A DNA stretch of 59,629 nucleotides from CAZADA01 sp964483775 (lineage in GTDB: Bacteria > Pseudomonadota > Alphaproteobacteria > Caulobacterales > Maricaulaceae): the NCBI GenBank assembly GCA_964483775.1, contig CAZADA010000003.1, positions 1-59,629 of the forward strand, in the 5' to 3' direction. The notes below the pieces were generated by a model that saw nothing but the letters and a program-made list of their open reading frames with translations, was not told where the DNA came from and did not search any database. Positions 43,201 through 51,519 of this stretch are shown here, piece by piece; the first letter of the stretch is position 1, and each line of letters opens with the position of its first letter. A program made the position numbers and the translations under genes.

Positions 43201-43216
43201 GCAACTTCCGCGCCAA
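43201..43216 (-). promoter_or_regulatory. Sigma-54 promoter of the flgFGAH operon
   Basis: On the minus strand the sequence reads TTGGCGCGGAAGTTGC, against the RpoN consensus TTGGCACGGnnnTTGC. The -24 GG and -12 GC are separated by exactly 10 nt, as RpoN requires. It lies 36 bp before the flgF ATG. In Caulobacter, rod and ring genes of this class depend on sigma-54 and FlbD, which agrees. Confidence 0.8.
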
Positions 43217-43321
43217 CGTTAAACCGACTTGTAATCAATGACTTATGGTGCCCGGTCACTTGGGAGAAACCGCCCATCGGCAAATTCCACCCGTGGCGGC
43301 TGGGCAATTTCGACCGGGCGG

Positions 43322-43337
43322 TGAAGGAACGCTTAAC
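43322..43337 (+). promoter_or_regulatory. Candidate CtrA box before fliL
   Basis: TGAA-GGAACGC-TTAAC differs from the CtrA consensus TTAA-N7-TTAAC by one base. It lies 46 bp upstream of the fliL ATG. Caulobacter fliLM is a CtrA-controlled early flagellar unit. Confidence 0.45.
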
Positions 43338-43382
43338 CGGCCTTTGCGACTGTTGCGGGTGGTCGCACGCAAGGAGCCCGTC

Positions 43383-43910
43383 ATGGCTGAAGAGGTCGAC
43401 GAAGGCGAAGATGTCGCCGCTGGCGGCGGTAAGAAAAAACTCATCATGCTCGCAGGGCTCGGCGCGGTGATTCTCATCCTCGCCGTGGTCGCCGTTGTGT
43501 TGTTGTTCGGTGGCGACAAGGAGGACGATGCTGCGCCGGCTGGGTACGCCGCTGCGCCTGACAGCGAGCATCCCGATCCTTACGCCAACATCCCCAGCGT
43601 GGATGACGTCACCTTCTACAAATTGCCCGACGTCTTGGTGAATCTGCAGTCGCCCAGCGCGGCGCCGATCTACCTGAAGCTCACCTTGACGTTGGAGCTG
43701 GATGATCCTGGGCACGCGGCCAAGCTCGACACCGCGATGCCGCGGGTCATGGACCGGTTTCAGTGGTTTTTGCGGGAGTTGCGGCCTGAGGATCTGTCCG
43801 GTTCGACCGGCAGCTATCGGCTGCGCCGGGAACTCTTGCGCCGCGTTAACATCGCTGTGGCGCCGACACAGGTGCGCGCTGTGTTGATCGAGGAAATGTT
43901 GGTGCAGTGA
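43383..43910 (+). CDS. fliL: Flagellar basal body-associated protein FliL
   Basis: 175 residues. A short acidic cytoplasmic start is followed by KKK and one transmembrane helix (about 20-42), a periplasmic linker, and the FliL domain (about 75-175) with VNLQSPSAAPIYLKLTLTLEL and RRVNIAVAPTQVRAVLIEEMLVQ. It surrounds the stator near the motor and stabilises torque generation. AGGAG precedes the ATG. Its TGA overlaps the fliM ATG by one base. Confidence 0.93.
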   Translation: MAEEVDEGEDVAAGGGKKKLIMLAGLGAVILILAVVAVVLLFGGDKEDDAAPAGYAAAPDSEHPDPYANIPSVDDVTFYKLPDVLVNLQSPSAAPIYLKLTLTLELDDPGHAAKLDTAMPRVMDRFQWFLRELRPEDLSGSTGSYRLRRELLRRVNIAVAPTQVRAVLIEEMLVQ

Positions 43911-45091
43911 TGTCTGACGAAAACGAAAACGACATCGACGACAACGAAAACGAAGACCTGGGCGATCAGGAGGACCTTGCCGCCGAATGGGAAGCCATGG
44001 CGGGCGGCGATGATGAAGACCTCGCGGCCGAATGGGACGCCATGATGGAGGAGGACACCTCCGACACGGTGTCCATTGCCGCCACTGCCCAGAGCAACTC
44101 AGCGGAACGCGTTCTCAACCAAGATGAAATCGACAGTCTTCTTGGCTTTGACATCAATGATGGCAATGATGAAGACCGCTCTGGGGTGCGGGCGATCATC
44201 AACTCAGCGCTTGTCCAGTATGAGCGCCTACCCTTGTTGGAAATCGCGTTTGACCGCTTGGTTCGACTGATGACAACGAGCCTTCGCACTTTCACTTCGG
44301 ACAATGTGGAAGTGTCGATGGATAGTATCTCCTCTATTCGATTTGGTGATTACCTTCATTCCATTCCGCTGCCAGCGATCCTTGCGGTATTTCAAGCCGA
44401 AGAACTCGACAATTATGGATTGCTGACCGTCGACTCCAATTTGATCTACTCGATCGTGGACGTGCTTTTGGGTGGGCGACGCGGCACGTCGGCCATGCGC
44501 ATTGAGGGGCGGCCCTACACGACCATTGAGCGCATGCTGGTGCGGCGCATGATTGAGGTGATCCTTGACGACGCCAAAGAAGCGTTCGAGCCGATCACTG
44601 AAGTCAACTTCAAACTCGACCGCATTGAAACCAATCCTCGGTTCGCGGCGATTGCGCGACCTGCAAACGCAGCGATCTTGATCAAATTGCGGGTGGATAT
44701 GGAAGATCGAGGCGGGCGCATTGAACTGTTGTTACCCTACGCCACACTGGAACCCATCCGCAAAACGCTGATCCAACAGTTTATGGGTGAAAAATTCGGC
44801 CGGGATAACATTTGGGAAAGTCACCTCGCTAGCGAGTTATGGACCACGGATGTCGAACTCAACGCCGTGCTCGATGATTTTTTCACACCGGTTAGTAAAG
44901 TTCTTGACCTGAAGGTCGGTGATACATTGATGCTGAACGTTACCAGCGATAGTGAAATCGACCTCAAATGTGGTTCTGTTCAAGTCGCCAAAGTCCGCAT
45001 GGGACGTGTTCAGCATAAAATCGCCGTTCGTCTCGAAGAAACGCCATCCCTGTCGGCCCAACAAGCCGTCGCCGGTATGGCCCAAGCGTAG
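43910..45091 (+). CDS. fliM: Flagellar motor switch protein FliM
   Basis: 393 residues. An unusually long acidic N-terminal region (1-60) contains two tandem copies of a DLAAEWxAM motif (about residues 23-31 and 37-45). The FliM core follows, starting with VLNQDEIDSLLGF, then FDRLVRLMTTSLRTF, the middle domain (ILAVFQAEELDNYGLL..., VDVLLGGRRG) and the C-terminal SpoA-like part (LDLKVGDTLMLNV ... VRMGRVQHKIAVRL). It binds CheY-phosphate and reverses rotation. The SpoA partner FliN is not in this window. It has lower GC than its neighbours. Confidence 0.95.
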   Translation: MSDENENDIDDNENEDLGDQEDLAAEWEAMAGGDDEDLAAEWDAMMEEDTSDTVSIAATAQSNSAERVLNQDEIDSLLGFDINDGNDEDRSGVRAIINSALVQYERLPLLEIAFDRLVRLMTTSLRTFTSDNVEVSMDSISSIRFGDYLHSIPLPAILAVFQAEELDNYGLLTVDSNLIYSIVDVLLGGRRGTSAMRIEGRPYTTIERMLVRRMIEVILDDAKEAFEPITEVNFKLDRIETNPRFAAIARPANAAILIKLRVDMEDRGGRIELLLPYATLEPIRKTLIQQFMGEKFGRDNIWESHLASELWTTDVELNAVLDDFFTPVSKVLDLKVGDTLMLNVTSDSEIDLKCGSVQVAKVRMGRVQHKIAVRLEETPSLSAQQAVAGMAQA

Positions 45092-45101
45092 GAGCCGCGT
45101 T

Positions 45102-45716
45102 GTGTTTTGGGCCCGTAACCTGCTCGTTTTGTTTGCCAGTCTGGTGGTCTTCACGTCAGCGGTGTGGGCCGGTCCACCCGGCGATGACGAGGACGAAGAC
45201 GCCGATCATTCCGATGAAGCGGGCGTGATGCAGGCGTGTGCGACCGCGCAGTTCGCCGATCGGGCGGGCTTGTCGCGCGCCGAAGTCGCCATGCTGACGA
45301 GTTTGGGCGATCGCCGCGAAGCGCTTGACGCGCGCGAAGCTGAGCTTGCGGTTCGAGAAAACTATGCTGAGGCGGCTGAGGCGCGGCTTGAAGAGCGCGT
45401 GGAGGAAATCAAAGCGCTTCGGAGCGATGTTGAGGGGTTGTTGGGCATGCTCGACGATGCCGAACAGGCCCGCGTTGATGGGCTCATCACCCTCTATCAA
45501 AGCATGAAACCCAAGGACGCGGCGCGGATCATGCCCGGTCTTGAGCCGGATGTGCGCTTGGCGGTGGCGGCGGGAATGCAAGAGCGCGCGCTGGCCAATG
45601 TTCTGGCGCTGATGCCGCAAGGCGACGCGGTCGAGCTGACCATGTTGTTGGCCCGCCAGCACGACATCACTGATGAGGTTGAGCAGCAACTCGTCAACGC
45701 TCGGCAGGGGGACTGA
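45102..45716 (+). CDS. MotE-like periplasmic flagellar protein with MgtE-N-type domain
   Basis: 204 residues. A signal peptide or anchor (about 1-23) is followed by an acidic linker, a strongly predicted coiled coil (about 65-112, DAREAELAVRENYAEAAEARLEERVEEIKAL in parts), and an MgtE intracellular-type helical domain with LITLYQSMKPKDAARIMPGL and VLALMPQGDAVELTMLL. This architecture is that of MotE, a chaperone-like factor for motor protein MotC in rhizobia. GTG with AGGAG before it. It sits 10 bp downstream of fliM, in the flagellar operon. Confidence 0.75.
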   Translation: MFWARNLLVLFASLVVFTSAVWAGPPGDDEDEDADHSDEAGVMQACATAQFADRAGLSRAEVAMLTSLGDRREALDAREAELAVRENYAEAAEARLEERVEEIKALRSDVEGLLGMLDDAEQARVDGLITLYQSMKPKDAARIMPGLEPDVRLAVAAGMQERALANVLALMPQGDAVELTMLLARQHDITDEVEQQLVNARQGD

Positions 45717-45721
45717 CGCGG

Positions 45722-48700
45722 ATGGCGCGGCTCGCCGGCTTCTGTCTGGCGCTCGCCTGTGCTTGGGCCATGGCTGCGCGCGCCCAGGACGCGGTGACGC
45801 TGCGCGCGATCCCTGGCGAGGGCTATACGCGTGTCGAGTTGGTGTGGCCTGAGGCGTTGGCGGACGCCGTGCTCGATGCGGACGTTTCCGTCGAATATGG
45901 CGTCGCGATTGCGCGCTTGTCGCGTCCTATTGTGGCGGACGCCAGCGTGTTGATGGCCGCGGCGAGCGATGAGTTTGCGGCTGCGCGGCTGGACCCGGAT
46001 GGCCGGGTGTTGCGGTTGGCGCTGCGTGCGCCGCGAGAGGCCAGGCTGCAGCGTTCTGAGAATGTGTTGGCGATCGATCTTGTTGACCCCGACGAGCGTG
46101 ATCAGCCGCCGCCGCTGGTCTCGGCGCGCGAGACCGCATTGCGTGCGGCGGAGGCGCGTCGAAACGCCGACGCTGCCGCGGCGGCTGAAGCGGCGGAACG
46201 AGCCCGCGCGGAGCGGGAGGCGGAACGTGCGCAAACGCCGGTGGATGTGCGTTTCGCTGAGGCGGGGCTGTATTCGCGCTTGATCTTCGAGTGGCCGTCG
46301 CCTGTCGCCCATGAGCTGGATGTGGTCGGTTCGTCCGCCACCCTGGCGTTCGCCGCGCCGGGCCGCATCGACCTTGCCGCGTTGAACGCTGATCCTCCCA
46401 AGGGTGTGGTCGGAGCGCAGGCCGATCTTGCGTCGGGCGGCGTGCAGGTGACCTTGGATCTCGCCGAAGGCATGCGGGCGCGCAGTTGGTCCGACGAGGG
46501 CCGGGTGGTCGTTGATGTCCTGTTCCCGCCCGATGGCGAGCCGTCCCCATCACCCGCTGTGGAACCCGATGTTCAAGCCGACCCGCCGGCGGCAGACGCC
46601 GAAACGGACTTGGCTGTGTCGGCGCGCGCGTCCATCCCCGACGGCACGGTTGTGACGCCGCGGGCGGCCACAAGTGGTGCGGGCTTGAGCTTGACGTTTG
46701 ATTGGCCGGTCGGTGTCGGCGCGGCTGTGTTCCGTCGTGGCGACGGCCTGTGGATTGTGTTTGACGCGTCGGCTGAGATGGATTTGTCGGAAGTCACGCC
46801 CTTGGCCGGCAGCGTGTTTGAGGCCGTCCAGGGCGCGAGCGGTGCGGATTACAGCGCGGTGCGCCTTGCGGCGCCGCCCACCTTGCAGGCTGAAGTGAGC
46901 GCGCAGGATGACGGCGCGCGCTGGAGTGTTCGGCTCACGCCCAATCTGGAACAAGCGCCGCAACGCATCAGCGTGCGGCGCGTCTCGCCGGAAGGGGGCG
47001 ACAACCGCATTGAGGCCGACGTCGCTGGCGCCCGCCCGCCGGTGTGGCTCCATGACCCGGTGGTGGGTGATACGCTTGTTGTCGTCACGGCCAGTCCACC
47101 GGCTGCGGGGATGTGGACGGAACGCACATTCGCCGAACTGCGCCTGTTGGCCAGCGCCCAGGGCTTGGCGGTGGAATCCCGGGTGGACGATCTGATTGTG
47201 CGGCTCAGCGGGCCGACTGTGGCCATGTCGCGCCCCAACGGGTTGGTGTTGACCCCCCAGAACGCGTCGGACGGCGCATCGCGCTTTGCGGGCCAATCGA
47301 CGACAGCGCCGGGCTTCATGGATTTTGCCGCCTGGCGCGGGGTGGGCCGCGACTTTTTCGGCAAGCGCACGGCGTTGGTGCGCGCGGTGGCTTCGGCTGA
47401 GAGTCCGGGCGCGGCGGAACTTGATCTTGCGCGGTTTTTGCTGGGCCATGAGCTGGCCGCTGAGGCGTTGGGCGTGGTGCGCCGTCTTAAAGAGCGCGAG
47501 CCGGCGATGGCGAACGATCCGCGCCTGTTGGCGTTGGAGGGGGTCAGCCTTGCGCTGATGGGCCGGCGCGAGGCCGCGCGTGAGGTGCTCAGCGCGCCAT
47601 CGTTAAGGGGGGACGAGGCGGCGGCGCTTTGGCGCGGCGTGCTGGCGACGCAGGCGCGCGATTGGCGCGGCGCGCGCGAGGCGTTTGTTCAGGGCGAAAG
47701 CGCGATCTTCTTGCACGAACCCAAATGGCGAGCGCTGTTTCATGCCGGACGGGCGCGATCGGCGTTTGAGCTGGGTGACACCAACGCCGCCCAGCGCGCG
47801 GTTGAGACTGCGCTGACCTTGCCCGTGGATGAGGACGATTTGCTTCCCGTTCGCCTCGTCGATGGTCTGATCGCCGAACGCTTGGGGGATCAAGAGGCCG
47901 CGATCGCCGCGTACTCGCGCTTGATTGAGGCCGGGGAAAGTCCGCTGGAGGCGGAGGCTTGGTTTTACCTCACCCGGTTGCAGCGCGAGGCCGGACTGAT
48001 CTCCGTGGAAGAGGCCGATGAGCGCATGGACGCGCTGAGCCTGCGGTGGCGGGGGGGCGATCTGGAAATCGACATCGTGCGCGATTTGGCGCAAACGGCG
48101 TTTGCGGCCAACGATTTCCGCCGTGGATTCAGTTTGTTGCGCGGCCTGCAGGCGCGTTATCCCGACTCCCTGGTGGTTCGTGATGTCGCCCAGGAGATGA
48201 CGCGAGAGTTTGAGGCCATCTTTGAGGATGGCGGCTCGCGGTTCGACCCTATCGAGGCGCTGGGGCTGTGGTTTGAGTTTCGCGAACTCACGCCCGTTGG
48301 CGCGACCGGCGACCGCATGATCCGCCGCCTGGCCAATCGATTGGTTGAAATCGACCTGCTGCCGCAAGCTGCAGAGTTGCTGACGCACCAAGTCGATAAC
48401 CGCTTACGGGGCGCTGCGCGGTCGATGGTCGCCGCCGATTTGGCTGCGATCCAGCTGCTTGACCGTGACCCGGAAGCAGCGTTGCAGACGCTCTCGCGCA
48501 CGCGGTTCTCCAATTTGCCTGACAGCATCACCCGCGAACGCCGGCTGCTCCAAGCCCGGGCGTTGGCCGAGCTTGGTCGGTATGCGGCGGCGCAAGACCT
48601 GCTTGAGGCGGATCGTGATCCTACCTCCTTGCAATTGCAGGCCGACATGGCTTGGGAGCAGCGCGACTGGGCGCGTGCGGGCGGATTCATCGTGGCGGTG

Positions 48701-49003
48701 CTGGGCGAAGCGCATGCCTCTCCGACGCCGTACAATCCGCGGGTCGAAGATCAGGTTCTCAAAGCAGCGATCGCCATGACGTTGGCCGGCGACGATGCAG
48801 GCCTGGACCAGCTGCGGACGCTCTATGGCGCGGGTATGGCCCAAGGAGGACAGGCCGCCGCGTGGGCTGTGGTCGCCGGGTCGCCCAATGTGGACGGCGC
48901 GCAGTTGCGGGACATCGCTTCGCGGTTGGCTGACGAGCAAACCTTGGACGCCTTCGTCGCCGATTTCCGCGCGCGCCGGGCGGCGCAAGACACCAATGGC
49001 TGA
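45722..49003 (+). CDS. Large exported TPR-type protein in the fliL operon
   Basis: 1093 residues, not a named family. A signal peptide (1-21) precedes about three repeats of a small beta-domain, each with a strand of type VELVWP (about 38-43), LIFEWP (about 188-193) and LTFDWP (about 323-328). A Glu/Ala-rich coiled segment lies at about 135-165, and a fourth beta-like region at about 430-510. The C-terminal half (about 555-1090) is helical with tetratricopeptide-like repeats. It starts 5 bp after the MotE-like gene, so it is cotranscribed with fliL-fliM. Probably periplasmic. A role in flagellar placement or motor assembly is inferred from context only. Confidence 0.7.
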   Translation: MARLAGFCLALACAWAMAARAQDAVTLRAIPGEGYTRVELVWPEALADAVLDADVSVEYGVAIARLSRPIVADASVLMAAASDEFAAARLDPDGRVLRLALRAPREARLQRSENVLAIDLVDPDERDQPPPLVSARETALRAAEARRNADAAAAAEAAERARAEREAERAQTPVDVRFAEAGLYSRLIFEWPSPVAHELDVVGSSATLAFAAPGRIDLAALNADPPKGVVGAQADLASGGVQVTLDLAEGMRARSWSDEGRVVVDVLFPPDGEPSPSPAVEPDVQADPPAADAETDLAVSARASIPDGTVVTPRAATSGAGLSLTFDWPVGVGAAVFRRGDGLWIVFDASAEMDLSEVTPLAGSVFEAVQGASGADYSAVRLAAPPTLQAEVSAQDDGARWSVRLTPNLEQAPQRISVRRVSPEGGDNRIEADVAGARPPVWLHDPVVGDTLVVVTASPPAAGMWTERTFAELRLLASAQGLAVESRVDDLIVRLSGPTVAMSRPNGLVLTPQNASDGASRFAGQSTTAPGFMDFAAWRGVGRDFFGKRTALVRAVASAESPGAAELDLARFLLGHELAAEALGVVRRLKEREPAMANDPRLLALEGVSLALMGRREAAREVLSAPSLRGDEAAALWRGVLATQARDWRGAREAFVQGESAIFLHEPKWRALFHAGRARSAFELGDTNAAQRAVETALTLPVDEDDLLPVRLVDGLIAERLGDQEAAIAAYSRLIEAGESPLEAEAWFYLTRLQREAGLISVEEADERMDALSLRWRGGDLEIDIVRDLAQTAFAANDFRRGFSLLRGLQARYPDSLVVRDVAQEMTREFEAIFEDGGSRFDPIEALGLWFEFRELTPVGATGDRMIRRLANRLVEIDLLPQAAELLTHQVDNRLRGAARSMVAADLAAIQLLDRDPEAALQTLSRTRFSNLPDSITRERRLLQARALAELGRYAAAQDLLEADRDPTSLQLQADMAWEQRDWARAGGFIVAVLGEAHASPTPYNPRVEDQVLKAAIAMTLAGDDAGLDQLRTLYGAGMAQGGQAAAWAVVAGSPNVDGAQLRDIASRLADEQTLDAFVADFRARRAAQDTNG

Positions 49004-49016
49004 CGCGGATCGGCGC

Positions 49017-49038
49017 GTTTTGGGTTAAACGCCAAAAC
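49017..49038. terminator. Small inverted repeat between convergent genes
   Basis: GTTTTGG (49017-49023) and CCAAAAC (49032-49038) form a 7-bp stem with T/A-rich arms across the 22-bp gap between the large TPR gene and fliP. It overlaps the fliP stop. A bidirectional terminator is possible. Confidence 0.35.
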
Positions 49039-49777
49039 TCTGGACGAGGCCAGAGGCTATCAGCCGCCAGCCGTCCACCAGCACAAAGAAAATGAGCTTG
49101 AACGGCAGGGAGATGATCACCGGCGGCAGCATCATCATGCCCATGGACATCAAGATCGACGCCACGACCAGGTCAATCACCAAAAAGGGGATGAACAACA
49201 AAAAGCCGATCTCAAACGCCCGTCGCAGTTCTGAAATCATGAAGGCGGGGGCGACAATGTGGACCGGGAGGGCGGTGGGATCCTCGACAACCTCGTGTTG
49301 GGCCATGTCGATGAACAAGGCGAGGTCGGCCTCGCGGGTTTGGGAGAGCATGAAGGTTTTGAGCGGCGCGGTGGAGCGCGTGAACGCTTCATCGGTTTCG
49401 ATTTCTTCGTTCATCAGGGGCTCGATGCCCTGCTCGTAAGCGGCCTCAAATGTCGGCGCCATGATGAAGGCGGTCAGGAACAAGGCGAGCGAGATGATGA
49501 CGGCGTTAGGCGGGCTTTGCTGCAGGCCGAGCGCGGTGCGCAACAACGACAACACAACGGCGATGCGCACAAACGACGTCGTCATGATCAAAATCGAGGG
49601 TGCGAGCGAAAGGATCGTGATCAGCCCAAATAGCTGCATGATCCGGGCGGTGAACCCTTCGCCTTGGAACTCGACATTGAGATTGACGGCTTCGGCCGGC
49701 GCGCCGAGTGCGGCGGCGTTGATCGCCAGGACAGGCAGGATGGCGGCGATGAGTGCGAGCTGGAGTCGGCTCATCAT
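49025..49777 (-). CDS. fliP: Flagellar export gate protein FliP
   Basis: 250 residues. A cleavable N-terminal signal-like segment is followed by four membrane helices. Family marks: SLAPSILIMTTSFVRIAVVLSLLR (in parts), LGLQQSPPNAVIISLALFLTAFIM, ISELRRAFEIGFLLFIPFLVIDLVV and MMMLPPVIISLPFKLIFFV. It builds the FliP-FliQ-FliR gate. It overlaps fliO by ATGA-type coupling; the first or second Met of MM may be used. Confidence 0.97.
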   Translation of the reverse strand: MMSRLQLALIAAILPVLAINAAALGAPAEAVNLNVEFQGEGFTARIMQLFGLITILSLAPSILIMTTSFVRIAVVLSLLRTALGLQQSPPNAVIISLALFLTAFIMAPTFEAAYEQGIEPLMNEEIETDEAFTRSTAPLKTFMLSQTREADLALFIDMAQHEVVEDPTALPVHIVAPAFMISELRRAFEIGFLLFIPFLVIDLVVASILMSMGMMMLPPVIISLPFKLIFFVLVDGWRLIASGLVQSFGV

Positions 49778-50139
49778 TGCGGCCTCGGCTTGGCGGTTTT
49801 GTTGTTGGGCAGCGGCGGGCGCGCGGCGGGCGTTGGCGCGGCTTGGGGTTTAGCGTCGGCGTCGGGCCTTATGAACACGGGCGTTTCGGCGTTGGCGCCA
49901 AGGATCACGACGGCCTCAGCGTCGTCATACGCCAGCAGCACCGCGCGGCGCTTGGGGTCGAGGACAAGGCTCTCGACAAGGCGTAGGCGACGATCGGTCG
50001 CTTTAACGCCGCGCAGCAAGGGCGACCCACCAGCCACCAAGTGCGGCGCAAACCGGCGGACCGCCAGCACGACGCCGCCAAGTAACGCAAGAGTTAACAG
50101 AAGAGCGCCAATGTACCTGATGAAGTTTATAATGTCCAT
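49774..50139 (-). CDS. fliO: Flagellar assembly protein FliO
   Basis: 121 residues. One N-terminal membrane helix (about 7-28) is followed by a small FliO domain (LRLVESLVLDPKRRAVLLAYDDAEAVVIL) and a Pro/Ala/Lys-rich tail. It helps FliP fold or oligomerise during gate assembly. The ATG at 50139 was chosen (MDIINFIRYIGALLL). Divergent from flgB across 131 bp containing a CtrA-like box. Confidence 0.85.
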   Translation of the reverse strand: MDIINFIRYIGALLLTLALLGGVVLAVRRFAPHLVAGGSPLLRGVKATDRRLRLVESLVLDPKRRAVLLAYDDAEAVVILGANAETPVFIRPDADAKPQAAPTPAARPPLPNNKTAKPRPQ

Positions 50140-50181
50140 GTCGACCTCAAGCGCGTTTTTCAATGAATTACATCGTTCGCT

Positions 50182-50196
50182 TGAACGATCAGTTAA
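50182..50196. promoter_or_regulatory. Candidate CtrA box between fliO and flgB
   Basis: TGAA-CGATCAG-TTAA: both half-sites at the CtrA spacing of 7, with the same one-base deviation (TGAA) as the site before fliL. It is placed between the divergent units fliO-fliP and flgB-flgC-fliE, 75 bp from the flgB ATG and 43 bp from that of fliO, so it could serve either. Confidence 0.42.
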
Positions 50197-50270
50197 GCTT
50201 GAGTGCTGTTTTTATTGACGCAATCTTCACGCTGATGGAAGAAACTGCCCACTGACCTGAGGGAGCCGGC

Positions 50271-50687
50271 ATGCAATTTGATGACTTGCAGGTGTTCTCC
50301 GCGCTCAGCGGGGCGATGCGCTATCATTCCGAGCGCGCACGGGTCTTGGCTGAAAACGTCGCCAACGCCGAAACGCGCGGGTTTGTGCCGAGCGATATTG
50401 CGGGGGGCGATGTCGGCGCCGCGCTAGAGACCGGATTGCGGCTGACGCGGACGGGGTCGTTGTCTCAAACACATCCCCTGCACTTGACCGGCTCGCACAG
50501 CGGCGGGCTGCGTTTTGACGCGGAGCTGTCGCCAGACAGTGAAACGACCATCGACGGCAATGCTGTTGTGGTTGAAGAGCAAATGGCGCGCGTCGCCGAA
50601 ACCCGCATGGCCTACGAAATGGCCGTTGGTCTCTACAACAAGACATTGTCCATGCTGCGAATGGCGGTGAGTAAACCTTCCGCATAG
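50271..50687 (+). CDS. flgB: Flagellar basal-body rod protein FlgB
   Basis: 138 residues. It has LSGAMRYHSERARVLAENVANAETRGF (in parts), the rod-family N-terminal helix, and the C-terminal helix MAYEMAVGLYNKTLSMLRMAV. It is the most proximal rod subunit. GGGAG stands before the ATG. First gene of flgB-flgC-fliE. Confidence 0.95.
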   Translation: MQFDDLQVFSALSGAMRYHSERARVLAENVANAETRGFVPSDIAGGDVGAALETGLRLTRTGSLSQTHPLHLTGSHSGGLRFDAELSPDSETTIDGNAVVVEEQMARVAETRMAYEMAVGLYNKTLSMLRMAVSKPSA

Positions 50688-50713
50688 AGCGTATGGCTTG
50701 ATGGAGTACTTTG

Positions 50714-51127
50714 ATGAGCGGTCATGACGTGTTGTTTGACGTGGCGGCGTCGGGCCTGCGGGCCCAGTCGGCGCGCATGCGGATCATCGCTGAGAACGTG
50801 GCCAACGCCAATTCCACCGGACGGACGGCCGAAGAGGACCCGTATCGCCGGCGGGTGGCGGTGTTGGAGGCGGTGTTTGACCCTGATCTGGGCGCCCATG
50901 TTGCGCGGATGACGCGGTCAGATCTGGATCGCTCCGACTTCACCGAACTCTATAAGCCGGGCCACCCTGCCGCGAACGCTGACGGTATGGTGAAGTACCC
51001 CAATGTCCAGATGCTCCTAGAAATGATGGATATGAGGGCGGCCCAGCGCGCGTATGAGGCCAATCTGAACATTGTCGAGACGGGGCGGTCGATGAACGCG
51101 CGCACGCTCGATCTGTTGCGGCGCTAG
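50714..51127 (+). CDS. flgC: Flagellar basal-body rod protein FlgC
   Basis: 137 residues. FDVAASGLRAQSARMRIIAENVANANSTG (in parts) and the terminal helix MRAAQRAYEANLNIVETGRSMNARTLDLLRR are diagnostic. The ATG at 50714 was chosen over a TTG one codon upstream. Rod subunit next to FlgB; 15 bp before fliE. Confidence 0.95.
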   Translation: MSGHDVLFDVAASGLRAQSARMRIIAENVANANSTGRTAEEDPYRRRVAVLEAVFDPDLGAHVARMTRSDLDRSDFTELYKPGHPAANADGMVKYPNVQMLLEMMDMRAAQRAYEANLNIVETGRSMNARTLDLLRR

Positions 51128-51141
51128 GAGAGGCTGATCCC

Positions 51142-51435
51142 ATGAGCATAGATGCGGTTCTGGCGACACAGGCCTATGCACGCAGTGTTGAGCAAGCCGG
51201 TCCGGCCGGTGTTGGCGGGGTCGACTTTGCTTCGCTGGTGTCGGACATGGCCAACGATACGTCCTCAGCGTTGCAAGCCGCTGAGGCGGTCACGGCGAGC
51301 GCCGCGCGCGGCGAGGCGAGCTTGGTGGACGTTGTCACCACGGTGACGTCGGCGGAGGCGGCGCTGGAAACCATGGTGGCGGTGCGCGACCAAGTCATTC
51401 GCGCTTATCAAGAAGTTATGCGCATGCCGATCTGA
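51142..51435 (+). CDS. fliE: Flagellar hook-basal body complex protein FliE
   Basis: 97 residues, helical, with the conserved C-terminal segment ALETMVAVRDQVIRAYQEVMRMPI that joins the MS-ring to the rod. GGAG stands 9-12 bases before the ATG. Last of the flgB-flgC-fliE trio. Confidence 0.93.
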   Translation: MSIDAVLATQAYARSVEQAGPAGVGGVDFASLVSDMANDTSSALQAAEAVTASAARGEASLVDVVTTVTSAEAALETMVAVRDQVIRAYQEVMRMPI

Positions 51436-51519
51436 TTGCCGTTCGGCTCTGGCTGCTTCTGGCCAACTCGATCGCTGGTGTGCTACCGCGCCGGAAAGCG
51501 GGATCGAATTGAACTGGTT

